A DNA stretch of 64,000 bases. Origin: JBBIQS01 sp037442205 (GTDB lineage Bacteria > Myxococcota > Myxococcia > Myxococcales > UBA5297). Shown one piece after another: positions 40,119 through 48,384 of the stretch. The notes beneath the pieces were generated by a model that was not told the DNA's origin, made no database searches, and saw nothing but the letters and a program-made list of their open reading frames with translations. Position 1 is the stretch's first letter; every line of letters starts with the position of its first letter. The position numbers were made by a program, and so were the translations under genes. The stretch spans positions 8,725 to 72,724 of the forward strand of contig JBBIQS010000039.1 in the NCBI GenBank assembly GCA_037442205.1, in the 5' to 3' direction.

Positions 40119-41209
40119 CGGTTCACCACCACTCGCCACAGGTGCAGCAGGATCTGCAGCACCAGCCCGCCGATCATGAAGGGGATGACCAGCGAGTAGA
40201 AGACCTTCACCCCGTACACCAGCGGCGCCTTGGTGAGGCTGGGCTCGTAGTGGCTCATCCAGGCGGCGGGGAAGCTGGCCCCGGAGTCGGGGTGGCACCT
40301 CTGGCAAGTCTTGACCAGGTTGGCGGCCATCACCCGCGAGTCCGGCGAGCGGACCTTGGCGATGTCGTGGACCCCGTGGCAGTCGGTGCACAGCGCCACC
40401 ACCGGGTTGACCCCGCCCCTCTGCGCCGACTGCAGCGAGGCGGTCATCCCGTGGAAGTCGGAGAGGTAGGTCTGCAGCACCTTGGTCGACAGGCCGTACC
40501 TCTTCATCATCGGCTCGTTGGTGTGGCAACTGCCGCACATCTCCGGGGTCTTGAGCCGCCAGGCGCCGGCCTTGGGGTTGGCGATGTCGTGCGAGCGGTG
40601 GCAGTCGGTGCAGGTGGGCACGTCGGCGCTCTCGCCGCTGAGCAGCGCCTGGCCGTGCACCGACTTCACGTAAGAGGCGTTCACCGCCTCGTGGCACTTG
40701 GAGCAGGAGCGGCTGATGCGGGCCCGCGGCTCGGCGGCGCGGCCGACGTCGTGGGCCCCGTGGCAGTCGGCGCACACCGCCGCCCCGAGGTTGCCGTTGT
40801 CGCGGGCGGCGTTGTGGACGCTGTCCAGGGTGCGCTGGTAGTTGGCGAAGTGGCACTGCTTGCACTGCTCGGAATAGTTGATGGTCAGCTCGCGGCGGGT
40901 CTTGAAGGCCTTGGGGTCGTGGCCGCCGGAGCTGCCCTTCAGATCGGCGTGGCAGTCGGTGCAGCTCAGGTTCTCGCCGTGTATCGAGCGGGCGAAGAGC
41001 TGGGCGTCGACGAACAGGCTCTGGGGCTCACCCCCTTCGAGCGCGACCTCCAGCCCCTGATCGCCGTGGCACTCCAGGCAGTCCTCGGCCGCCGCCGGCT
41101 TGCCGGCCGCCGGAGGGTCGGCGGGCCGCGCGCCCGCGTCGGGGGCCTGGGCGCGCGCCGAAGCGGCCGCCAGAGTCGCGACGAGCAGGCCCAGCAGACT
41201 CAGCCTCAT
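40115..41209 (-). CDS. Membrane-anchored nonahaem cytochrome c
   Basis: A 364-residue periplasmic cytochrome. After a signal peptide (about 1-20) come nine CxxCH motifs: CLECH, CTDCH, CKQCH, CADCH, CSKCH, CTDCH, CGSCH, CTDCH and CQRCH. A C-terminal membrane helix (about 335-358) anchors it. Motif spacing is that of doubled-CXXCH/octahaem-like proteins that wire electrons across the periplasm. ATG 41209 gives the proper signal and has GGAG upstream. It is the first gene of a six-gene operon that ends with a haem-motif two-component system. Confidence 0.92.
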   Translation of the reverse strand: MRLSLLGLLVATLAAASARAQAPDAGARPADPPAAGKPAAAEDCLECHGDQGLEVALEGGEPQSLFVDAQLFARSIHGENLSCTDCHADLKGSSGGHDPKAFKTRRELTINYSEQCKQCHFANYQRTLDSVHNAARDNGNLGAAVCADCHGAHDVGRAAEPRARISRSCSKCHEAVNASYVKSVHGQALLSGESADVPTCTDCHRSHDIANPKAGAWRLKTPEMCGSCHTNEPMMKRYGLSTKVLQTYLSDFHGMTASLQSAQRGGVNPVVALCTDCHGVHDIAKVRSPDSRVMAANLVKTCQRCHPDSGASFPAAWMSHYEPSLTKAPLVYGVKVFYSLVIPFMIGGLVLQILLHLWRVVVNR

Positions 41210-41545
41210 GGACTGCTCCTCTCCTCGAAGTCGCCCTCCGGTCCGCGGCGCAGTCGCTTCGCCCCAGGCCCGGTCGCTGCCTCGACCTCGGAACGGGGGC
41301 GCGTCGCGATAAGCGTCGGCGGCGCCCGAGGCCTCCCTGGAGTAGCAAATCGGCGATTTGCTGTCACCCCAACCACACGGCAAAAGCCATGCTTCTACGG
41401 CACGTTAGGAAGCCTACGGCGAGCTTGGCCTGTCGCCCTGCGGCCTGCCGGCGCACTTCGGTGGCGCCGCCGGTCGGGATAGCGAATCGATCGCTCGGCG
41501 CGGCCGTCGGCCGGCGCCTAGCGTTGAGGAGGGACGGAGGCGGTC
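41210..41545. other. Divergent intergenic region, nonahaem operon / usp
   Basis: 336 bp without a gene. Both flanking genes start outward from here. It holds the perfect 19-bp palindrome listed below and an AT-richer stretch at about 41370-41410 that probably contains promoter elements for one or both sides; I cannot define them. Confidence 0.55.
41344..41362. promoter_or_regulatory. Perfect 19-bp palindrome, likely operator
   Basis: AGCAAATCG-g-CGATTTGCT: nine-bp arms with a single central base, 135 nt before the nonahaem cytochrome start. It is AT-rich against a GC-rich background, as expected of a dimeric regulator site. No FNR or CRP consensus fits it. Confidence 0.6.
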
Positions 41546-41971
41546 ATGGGCTTCGAGCGGATCCTGGTGGGCGTCGACGGCTCCGAGGCCTCGCTGCGGG
41601 CGCTGCGGTTGGGCGTCGAGATCGCCGCCAGGTTCGGGGCGAAGGTGACGCTGGTGACCGTCATCCCGCCGCTGCTGCTGCCCAACGACGCCTACGCGCC
41701 CGGGGTCGGGGCGATCGAGCAGGAGCACCGCCGGCATGCCGAGCAGGTGCTGGCTGAAGCGAGCGAGCTGCTGGAACCGAAGGTTGAGGTCGACAAGGTC
41801 CAGCTCTTCGGCGCCCCGGCCGAGTCGCTGGCTCAGCTCGCCCAGTCTGACGAGGTGGGGATGGTGGTGGTCGGCAGCCGCGGGCGCAACGCGGTGATGC
41901 GGGTGCTGGTGGGCAGCGTCTCCGACCGGCTGGTCCACATCAGCCCCAAGCCGGTGCTGATCGTCCATTGA
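41546..41971 (+). CDS. Universal stress protein (UspA family)
   Basis: A 141-residue cytoplasmic protein. It has the family start ILVGVDGSEASLRALRLGVEIA and the ATP-binding end GSRGRNAVMRVLVGSVSDRLVHIS, so it is of the nucleotide-binding kind. Usp proteins respond to energy or redox stress. It is divergent from the nonahaem operon and 238 nt upstream of the ArsR gene, so it may be tied to the same respiratory response. Confidence 0.93.
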   Translation: MGFERILVGVDGSEASLRALRLGVEIAARFGAKVTLVTVIPPLLLPNDAYAPGVGAIEQEHRRHAEQVLAEASELLEPKVEVDKVQLFGAPAESLAQLAQSDEVGMVVVGSRGRNAVMRVLVGSVSDRLVHISPKPVLIVH

Positions 41972-42209
41972 GCCGGCGCCGGCCTGCCCGGCCGCGCACC
42001 GTGGTGGCCGCCCACCGCTTATGCGACAGGGCGGTCCGGCTGTTTCACCACGGCGCACCACAGCGCACCGCTCTGAAACATTGCGCAACCTCGCAGCGCT
42101 CGCCCGCTCGCCCGCCGTCGCCGGCAATGTCCTGTGGTTCTCACTACTTGGCGGCGCCGCTCCGCGCGGCATGCGCCGTGCTCAGTGACCACCGAATCCC
42201 GAAAGCTCC

Positions 42210-42587
42210 ATGCGCCAGCCAGCCCACATGCCGACCGAGGTGCCTGAGGTCGATATCGCGTTCTCGGGATATCCGCCGGAAGCGGGTCCGGCGGTCGAGC
42301 GGCAGGCCCAGCTGCTGCGGGCGCTGGGCCATCCGGTGCGGCTGCAGTTGGTGCGGGCCCTGGCCGAAGCCCCGCTCTCGGTGAGCGCGCTCTCGCAGCG
42401 GCTCGACCTGCCCCAGAGCCGGGTCTCGCAGCAGCTGTCCCTGCTGCGCCACCAGAACCTGGTCTCGGCCATCCGCCGCCAGGGATTCGCCATCTACCAC
42501 CTGGCCGAGCCGCACCTGCGCGCGCTGGTGGCCTGTCTCGACGAATGCTGCCCGCCCACGGCGACGGCAGCGGGGAGTGCCCGATGA
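42210..42587 (+). CDS. ArsR/SmtB-family repressor
   Basis: A 125-residue winged-helix regulator: LRALGHPVRLQLVRAL, the recognition helix SVSALSQRLDLPQSRVSQQLSLLRH and the wing IRRQGFAIYHL. The metal box ELCVCD is absent. Cysteines are clustered only at the end (Cys109, Cys113, Cys114 in CLDECC), so it is not a standard two-Cys persulfide sensor like SqrR/BigR, but it may sense thiols or metals there. Its stop overlaps the ATG of the molybdoenzyme (ATGA), so it is probably the local regulator of the sulfur operon. Confidence 0.88.
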   Translation: MRQPAHMPTEVPEVDIAFSGYPPEAGPAVERQAQLLRALGHPVRLQLVRALAEAPLSVSALSQRLDLPQSRVSQQLSLLRHQNLVSAIRRQGFAIYHLAEPHLRALVACLDECCPPTATAAGSAR

Positions 42588-44773
42588 GCACGATGAGCCG
42601 CAGGACCTTCCTCAAGGTCGCCGGAGGGTCGGTGCTGGGCGGCCTGGCGGCGAGCGCCGGCCTGTTCGGCCGCGCGGTGAGCGCCCAGGAGCTGAGCGGG
42701 ATCGTCCCCGACCGCGTGGTCCCCAGCTTCTGCGAGCTGTGCTTCTGGAAGTGCGGGGTGCTGGCCTACGTCAAGGACGAGAAGGTCTACAAGATCGAGG
42801 GCAACCCCAAGCACCCGCTCTCCAACGGCATGCTCTGCCCGCGCGGCGCGGCGGCAGTGGGCGCGCTCTACGACCCCGACCGGCTGCGCCAGCCGCTGCT
42901 CAGGGTCGAGGAGAAGGGCGCCCAGAAGTGGAAGCCGGTCAGCTGGGAGGAGGCCCTCGACTTCACCGCCAGGCGGCTGACGGGGATCAAGGCCAAGTAC
43001 GGCGCGGGCGCGATCGCCGTCTTCTCCCACGGCCACGGCGGCGGCTTCTTCAAGACGCTGCTCAAGGGCATGGGCTCGGGCAACGTGGTCGCCCCCAGCT
43101 ACGACCAGTGCCGCGGCCCGCGCATGACCGGGTTCAACCTCACCTTCGGCCTCGACCCCAATTCGATCGAGACCATCGACATGGCTCACTCCAGGTGCAT
43201 CGCCTTCCTCGGCACGCACCTGGGCGAGAACATGCACAACACCGCGGTCCAGGACGTCTCCGCCGCCAACGCCAACGGCGCGGTGTTCATCACCGTCGAC
43301 CCGCGCTTCTCGATCATCGCCAGCAAGTCCAAGTACTGGCTGCCGATCAAGCCCGGCACCGACACCGCGCTGCTGCTGGCCTGGGCCCACGTGCTGATCA
43401 ACGAGGGGCTGTACCAGAAGGAGTTCATCGAGAAGAACGCCATCGGCTTCGACCAGCTCAAGGAGCACCTGCAGGATAAGACCCCGGAGTGGGCCTGGCT
43501 GCAGACCGGCATCGAGCCCTCGCTGATCCGCGAGACCGCGCGCGAGCTGGCCCGGGCCGCCCCAGCCTCGATGGTCAACCCCGGCCGCCACGTGGTCTGG
43601 TACGGCAACGACGCGCAGCGCTCGCGGGCGGTGGCCATCGTCAACGCGCTGCTCGGCAACTGGGGCAAGAAGGGCGGCTTCTACCTGCCCGAGACCTACC
43701 CGGTCCCCGAGCTCAAGGGGCCCAAGCCGCCGCCGAGTGAGCACTTCCACCCGCGCCAGAAGTTCCCGTTCGCCGGCGCCGACTGCGCCTACGACGTCTG
43801 CGACGCCTCGCTCTCCAAGCCCAACGACCCGGCCAACGTGAAGGCCTGGCTGGTCTATGGCTGCAACGTGCCGCTGACCCTGCCCAACACGGAGCAGACC
43901 ATCGCCGCGATGAAGGAGCTGGAGCTGGTGGTGGCCATCGACACCATGCCCGCCGAGGTCACCGGCTGGGCGGACGTGATCCTGCCCGAGAACACCTACC
44001 TCGAGCGCTTCGACGAGCTGCATAACCCGCCCTTCCGCGTCCCCTACGTAGCGGTGCGCCAGCCGGCGGTGGCCTCGCTCTACGACACCAAGCCCGGCTG
44101 GTGGATCGCCAAGGGCCTGGCGGAGCGGATGGGTCTGGCCGAGTACTTCCCGTGGAAGGACATCGAGGAGTACCTCGACAAGCGCTGCCAGGCGGTGGGC
44201 ATCGACTTGGCCACTCTGAAGAAGGAAGGCGTGATCGCCCGCGAGCCCAAGGGCATCTACGACGACTCGCCGGAGATGACCTTCGCCACCCCGAGCAAGA
44301 AGATCGAGCTCTACAGCCAGCAACTGGCCGACGCCGGGCTGGACCCGATCCCGCGCTACGAGCCGCCGGAGGAGCCGCCTGCAGGCTACTTCCGGCTGCT
44401 CTTCGGCCGGGCCCCGGTCCACACCTTCACCCGCACCACCAACAATCCCCAGCTCAACGAGATCTTCCCCGAGAACGAGCTCTGGATGAACGGCTCGATG
44501 GCGCGCTCGCTGGGCCTCAAGAACGGCGACCGGGTGATGCTGGAGAACCAGGACCGGGTGAAGGTCGGGCCGATCAAGCTCAAGGTCACCGAGCGCATCC
44601 GCCAGGACTGCGTCTACATGGTCCACGGCTTCGGGCGCGAGGACGCGCGGCTGCGCAAGAGCTACCGGCGCGGGGCCGCCGACTCGCGGCTGATCACCCG
44701 CATCAAGCGGGACCCGCTGATGGGCGGCACCGGGATGAACGTCAACTTCGTCTCCGTCTTCAAGGAGGGCTGA
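42584..44773 (+). CDS. Molybdopterin oxidoreductase, PsrA/PhsA-like catalytic subunit
   Basis: A 729-residue member of the DMSO-reductase superfamily. A Tat signal (SRRTFLK, residues 5-11) exports it folded. The [4Fe-4S] ligands are Cys50, Cys53, Cys57 and Cys85 (CELCFWKC ... CPRG). Cys176 in SYDQCRG sits at the metal-ligand position, as in polysulfide and thiosulfate reductases. The two molybdopterin-binding domains follow. With FeS and NrfD subunits next door it forms a PsrABC-type complex. YeeE and rhodanese neighbours point to a sulfur substrate (inference). Confidence 0.9.
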   Translation: MSTMSRRTFLKVAGGSVLGGLAASAGLFGRAVSAQELSGIVPDRVVPSFCELCFWKCGVLAYVKDEKVYKIEGNPKHPLSNGMLCPRGAAAVGALYDPDRLRQPLLRVEEKGAQKWKPVSWEEALDFTARRLTGIKAKYGAGAIAVFSHGHGGGFFKTLLKGMGSGNVVAPSYDQCRGPRMTGFNLTFGLDPNSIETIDMAHSRCIAFLGTHLGENMHNTAVQDVSAANANGAVFITVDPRFSIIASKSKYWLPIKPGTDTALLLAWAHVLINEGLYQKEFIEKNAIGFDQLKEHLQDKTPEWAWLQTGIEPSLIRETARELARAAPASMVNPGRHVVWYGNDAQRSRAVAIVNALLGNWGKKGGFYLPETYPVPELKGPKPPPSEHFHPRQKFPFAGADCAYDVCDASLSKPNDPANVKAWLVYGCNVPLTLPNTEQTIAAMKELELVVAIDTMPAEVTGWADVILPENTYLERFDELHNPPFRVPYVAVRQPAVASLYDTKPGWWIAKGLAERMGLAEYFPWKDIEEYLDKRCQAVGIDLATLKKEGVIAREPKGIYDDSPEMTFATPSKKIELYSQQLADAGLDPIPRYEPPEEPPAGYFRLLFGRAPVHTFTRTTNNPQLNEIFPENELWMNGSMARSLGLKNGDRVMLENQDRVKVGPIKLKVTERIRQDCVYMVHGFGREDARLRKSYRRGAADSRLITRIKRDPLMGGTGMNVNFVSVFKEG

Positions 44774-44777
44774 GCCG

Positions 44778-45314
44778 ATGGCCCGCTACGGCATGACGGT
44801 CGATCAGCGGCTGTGCGTCACCTGCAACGCCTGCGTGATCGCCTGCAAGAACGAGAACAAGGTCCCGGAGGGCGCCGCCCGCTGCTGGACGGCGCAGATC
44901 GAGCGCGGGAGCTTCCCCACCGTCTCGCTGGAAACGCGCTCCGAGCGCTGCAACCACTGCGAGAACGCCCCCTGCGTCTCGGCCTGCCCCACCCGCGCCA
45001 GCCACTACCTGGCCGGCGGGCTGGTGGCGGTGGACAAGGACAAGTGCGTCGGCTGCAAGGCCTGCGTCACGGCCTGTCCCTACGAGGCCCGCTACATCCA
45101 TCCCGCAGGCTACGTGGACAAATGCTCCTTCTGCCCGCACCGGGTGCAGAAGGGCCAGGAGCCGGCCTGCGTGGCGGTCTGCCCCACCGACGCCCTGACC
45201 TTCGGCGATCTCGACGACCCGCACTCCAAGGTCCACCGCCAGCTGCAGACCCGGACCTTCAAGGTCCTCAAGGAAGAAGAGGACACCCGCCCCAAGGTCT
45301 TCTTCCTCACCTGA
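44778..45314 (+). CDS. Four-cluster ferredoxin subunit (PsrB/PhsB-like)
   Basis: A 178-residue electron-transfer subunit. Four [4Fe-4S] sites are visible: CVTCNACVIAC, CNHCENAPCVSAC, CVGCKACVTAC, and CSFC paired with CVAVC. It links the molybdoenzyme to the membrane NrfD subunit. Its start is 4 nt after the stop of the catalytic gene, and the membrane subunit follows after 12 nt. Confidence 0.94.
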   Translation: MARYGMTVDQRLCVTCNACVIACKNENKVPEGAARCWTAQIERGSFPTVSLETRSERCNHCENAPCVSACPTRASHYLAGGLVAVDKDKCVGCKACVTACPYEARYIHPAGYVDKCSFCPHRVQKGQEPACVAVCPTDALTFGDLDDPHSKVHRQLQTRTFKVLKEEEDTRPKVFFLT

Positions 45315-45326
45315 CCGGACGACGCC

Positions 45327-46580
45327 ATGAGCTCACAAACTCTCGACTTGCGCGCTGCGCTCTCCCAGGTGCCCAAACTATTCCTGGTGACCGACGGCGA
45401 TCCCAAGCACACCGCCCGCGGCAAGCTGCTGCTGCGGGGCCTGCTGGCCGTCGCTCTGGCCGGCCTGGTCTCGGGGATCATCGCCTTCCTCTACGGGCAC
45501 CACGTGATGGGCACCAACTCCGAGATCCCCTGGGGCGTGCTCATCGCCAGCTACACATTCTTCGTGGCCAACACCAGCGGGCTGTGCCTGGTCGGCTCGC
45601 TGGGGCACGTCTTCGGCTACAAGCTCTTCGAGCCGGTGGCCAAGAAGGCGCTCCTGCTGGCGCTGATCAACCTGCTGTTGGGCTTCGCGGTCATCGGCAG
45701 CGAGCTCGAGCGGCCGCTCCTGCTTCTGAAGATGGTTCTGCTCTCCCCCAACCCCACCTCGCCGATCTGGTGGATGGGCACGCTCTATGGGCTCTACCTC
45801 TTCGTCATCCTCTTCGAGCTCTACTTCCTGCTGCGCGAGGATCACCGGCGGGCCAAAGTGGCCGGAATCGTCGGGGTGATTGCGGCGGTGGCGGCGCACA
45901 CCAACCTGGGCGCAGTGTTCGGGCTGTCCCACGCGCGCGCATTCTGGGCTGGGCCGTTCTTCCCCATCTTCTTCCTGGCCTGGGCACTGGCCTGCGGCGC
46001 GGCGCTGCTGGCGCTGATGGTCTACTTCCAGGACTACTTCTCCCGCGCCGACAAGCAGGTGCGCGAGGAGCACAAACCGCTGCTGGCGGCGCTCGGCCAA
46101 CTGCTGGCGCTCTTCCTGTCGATCGTGGCGGTGCTGGCGGCCTGGAAGCTCATCTCCGACGTCTACGCCGACCACCGCGGGCTGGCGGTCATCGGCTGGG
46201 CGCGGATGACCGGACCGCTCTTCTTCTCAGTGTGGATCTTCGAGATCTTCCTGGGGCTGGTGATCCCGCTGGCGCTGCTGTTGGGGCCCAAGCGCAACCA
46301 GCCGCGGACCATCGCCATGGCGGCGGCGCTGCCGATGCTGGGCGTCTTCGTGATGCGCTACAACTTCGTCTACGCCGGCCAGATGCTCTCGCTGAAGCCG
46401 ATCGTCGGGCACCTGGGCGAGGTCATCACCTACGGCCCGCCGTTCAAAGGCAACCCCGCCGGCTTCCTCTCGTACACGCCCTCGATCGTCGAGGCGCTCA
46501 TCGTCGCCGGCGCCGTGGCCGGCGTGATCCTGCTCTACGTCGCCGGCACCAAGCTGCTCGAGCCGGCCAAGGAGGCCTGA
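45327..46580 (+). CDS. NrfD/PsrC-family quinone-interacting membrane subunit
   Basis: A 417-residue membrane protein with about ten helices, longer than classical eight-helix PsrC. It is in the size range of HybB/ActC-type NrfD proteins. Helices 2-3 carry charged residues (SLGHVFGYKLFEP, GSELERPLLLLK) likely to line the quinone site. No haem ligands are expected. It anchors the molybdoenzyme and ferredoxin subunits and passes electrons to or from menaquinone. Confidence 0.9.
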   Translation: MSSQTLDLRAALSQVPKLFLVTDGDPKHTARGKLLLRGLLAVALAGLVSGIIAFLYGHHVMGTNSEIPWGVLIASYTFFVANTSGLCLVGSLGHVFGYKLFEPVAKKALLLALINLLLGFAVIGSELERPLLLLKMVLLSPNPTSPIWWMGTLYGLYLFVILFELYFLLREDHRRAKVAGIVGVIAAVAAHTNLGAVFGLSHARAFWAGPFFPIFFLAWALACGAALLALMVYFQDYFSRADKQVREEHKPLLAALGQLLALFLSIVAVLAAWKLISDVYADHRGLAVIGWARMTGPLFFSVWIFEIFLGLVIPLALLLGPKRNQPRTIAMAAALPMLGVFVMRYNFVYAGQMLSLKPIVGHLGEVITYGPPFKGNPAGFLSYTPSIVEALIVAGAVAGVILLYVAGTKLLEPAKEA

Positions 46581-46581
46581 G

Positions 46582-47163
46582 ATGGCCGAGACCACTCAGC
46601 TCGCCGAGTCGCAGCCGAAGCGGCCGGCGCCCTACTGGAACTCCTACGTCGCCGGCTTCGGCCTGGGGCTGGTGCTGCTGGCCTCCTACGTGCTGGCCGG
46701 CCGCGGCCTGGGGGCCTCCGGCGCGGCCACGCGCATCGCCAGCTACGCGGTGCACAAGGTCGACGCCATGGCCCATGGCGGCACCGAGGCCGAGGGGCAC
46801 ACCGTCGCCCGGGCCAACGCCTACATGGCGCCCTACGTGAAGGGCCCGGCCGATCCCTTCGACGACTTCCTGGTCTACCTGATGGTCGGAATACTCTTCG
46901 GCGGATTCGCCAGCGGCTGGTCCGCCGGGCGAGTCTCCTTCGAGATCGTCAAAGGCCCGCACGCCACCAACAAGAGGCGGCTGGCGCTGGCGCTGCTGGG
47001 CGGCTTCATCTCCGCCTACGGAGCGCGGCTGGCGCGCGGCTGCACTTCGGGGCAAGCGCTGAGCGGCGGGGCCACGCTGGCGCTGGGGAGCTGGGCATTC
47101 ATGCTCGCGGTCTTCGCCGGCGGCTACGCGCTGGCCTACTTCCTCAGGAAGGAGTGGCTCTGA
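46582..47163 (+). CDS. YeeE/YedE sulfur-transport half protein, first subunit
   Basis: A 193-residue protein with about four membrane helices. It has the family segment LGGFISAYGARLARGCTSGQALSGG, whose conserved Cys handles thiosulfate or sulfane sulfur in YeeE. It is half the length of single-chain YeeE and pairs with the next gene (1-nt overlap, TGATG), as in PmpA/PmpB. It probably imports thiosulfate or another sulfur compound. Confidence 0.9.
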   Translation: MAETTQLAESQPKRPAPYWNSYVAGFGLGLVLLASYVLAGRGLGASGAATRIASYAVHKVDAMAHGGTEAEGHTVARANAYMAPYVKGPADPFDDFLVYLMVGILFGGFASGWSAGRVSFEIVKGPHATNKRRLALALLGGFISAYGARLARGCTSGQALSGGATLALGSWAFMLAVFAGGYALAYFLRKEWL

Positions 47164-47756
47164 TGGAACCGCTCGCTCCAGTCACCAAGGTCTTCGAGCT
47201 GGGCGCCAACGCCGAGGCGGTGCTGGCCATGCTGCTCGGCTTCGGCTTCGGCTTCATGCTCGAGAAGGGCGGCTTCGGCAGCTCGAAGGTTCTGGCCGGC
47301 CAGTGGTACGGCTACAACTTCGCGGTGCTGCGGGTGATGTTCACCGCGATCATCACCAGCATGGTCGGCCTGTTCGGCCTTCGCTACCTGGGGGTGGTCA
47401 ACTTCGAGCTGGTCTACGTCAACGAGACCTTCCTCTGGCCGCAGATCGTCGGCGGCTTCATCTTCGGCATCGGCTTCGTGATCGGGCAGTTTTGCCCTGG
47501 GACGGCGCTCGCCGCCTGCGCCACTGGGAAGATCGACGCCATGGTCTTCACCGCCGGCTTCTGGATCGGGATCGTCGCCTTCTCGTTCAGCTTCCCGCTG
47601 TTCTCCAGGTTCTATGACAGCTCGAGCATGGGCCGGATGCTGGTCTCCGACTGGCTGCACCTGCCGGCGGGAGTGGTGGTCTTCCTGGTAGTGCTGATCG
47701 CGCTGGGAGCCTTCGCCCTCACCCATTTCCTCGACAAGAAGCTGGCCAAGAGCTGA
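47163..47756 (+). CDS. YeeE/YedE sulfur-transport half protein, second subunit
   Basis: A 197-residue partner of the previous gene. It has five hydrophobic helices, a MLEKGGFGSSKVLAGQWYG segment and FVIGQFCPGTALAACATGKIDA with the conserved Cys residues of the family. The ATG at 47163 is used because it overlaps the previous stop; an earlier in-frame GTG lies in the preceding gene. Together they supply or remove sulfur compounds for the molybdoenzyme system. Confidence 0.9.
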   Translation: MEPLAPVTKVFELGANAEAVLAMLLGFGFGFMLEKGGFGSSKVLAGQWYGYNFAVLRVMFTAIITSMVGLFGLRYLGVVNFELVYVNETFLWPQIVGGFIFGIGFVIGQFCPGTALAACATGKIDAMVFTAGFWIGIVAFSFSFPLFSRFYDSSSMGRMLVSDWLHLPAGVVVFLVVLIALGAFALTHFLDKKLAKS

Positions 47757-47768
47757 GTCGGAGGGACC

Positions 47769-48383
47769 ATGTTGACCCGCAACCGCATCGTCTTCGCCGT
47801 GGTCTTCGCGCTGGCTGGCGCTGGCGTGGCCGCGCTGTCCTTCAAGGGCGACCCGCCGCGGGAGCTGAATGCCGCCTTCCACGCCGACAGCGCCAAGCAG
47901 GTGAGTCCCGCCGAGCTGGCCAGCTGGATCATCGAGGGCCGGCGGGACTTCACTGTGGTCGACACCCGGCCGGTGGAGAACTACCAGGCCAGCCACGTGC
48001 GCGACGCGGTCAGCTGCGGTAGCTGCCACCAGTCGAAGCAGCAGGCGCGCGAGTCGGAGACCTTCGTCGATCTCTCGAAGAAGATCGTGCTCTACGCCCA
48101 GTCCGACGCCGACGAGATCGTGCTGCCCAAGATCCTGGTCGAGAACCCGCGGCTGCTGAGGCTGTCGGGAGGCTTTGAAGGTTGGCAGCAGGAGATCCTG
48201 GCGCCGGTGAAGCAGGAGGGCCTGACCAGCGATGAGCAGGTCCTCGACGCACGCCGCCGCGAGGCGCGACGCGCCTTCTTCTCCGGCGAGACGCCCAGCG
48301 CCCCGGCACCGGTGAAAGCGCCCGTCGAGCCGGTTCGCCGCGGCGGTCCCCATAAGGCGGCAGCAGCCGCCGAGGGCTGCTGA
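47769..48383 (+). CDS. Rhodanese-like protein with CxxCH haem motif
   Basis: A 204-residue exported or membrane-anchored protein (N-terminal helix 7-24). The rhodanese fold is seen in FTVVDTRPVENYQASHVRDAV, but the next loop reads SCGSCH (Cys83, Cys86, His87), a covalent haem c motif. The usual active-site Cys is replaced (LYAQSD where VVYCxxGxR is normal). LRLSGGFEGWQQE closes the fold. The Pro/Ala tail ends in a terminal Cys. It ends the sulfur operon and may be a redox carrier or sensor rather than a sulfurtransferase. Confidence 0.88.
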   Translation: MLTRNRIVFAVVFALAGAGVAALSFKGDPPRELNAAFHADSAKQVSPAELASWIIEGRRDFTVVDTRPVENYQASHVRDAVSCGSCHQSKQQARESETFVDLSKKIVLYAQSDADEIVLPKILVENPRLLRLSGGFEGWQQEILAPVKQEGLTSDEQVLDARRREARRAFFSGETPSAPAPVKAPVEPVRRGGPHKAAAAAEGC

Positions 48384-48384
48384 G

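Noticed and set aside
41370..41390. Possible sigma54 -24/-12 site before the nonahaem operon (TGGC followed by TTGC)
   Set aside because: The GG and GC are only five bases apart rather than ten, so it does not fit.
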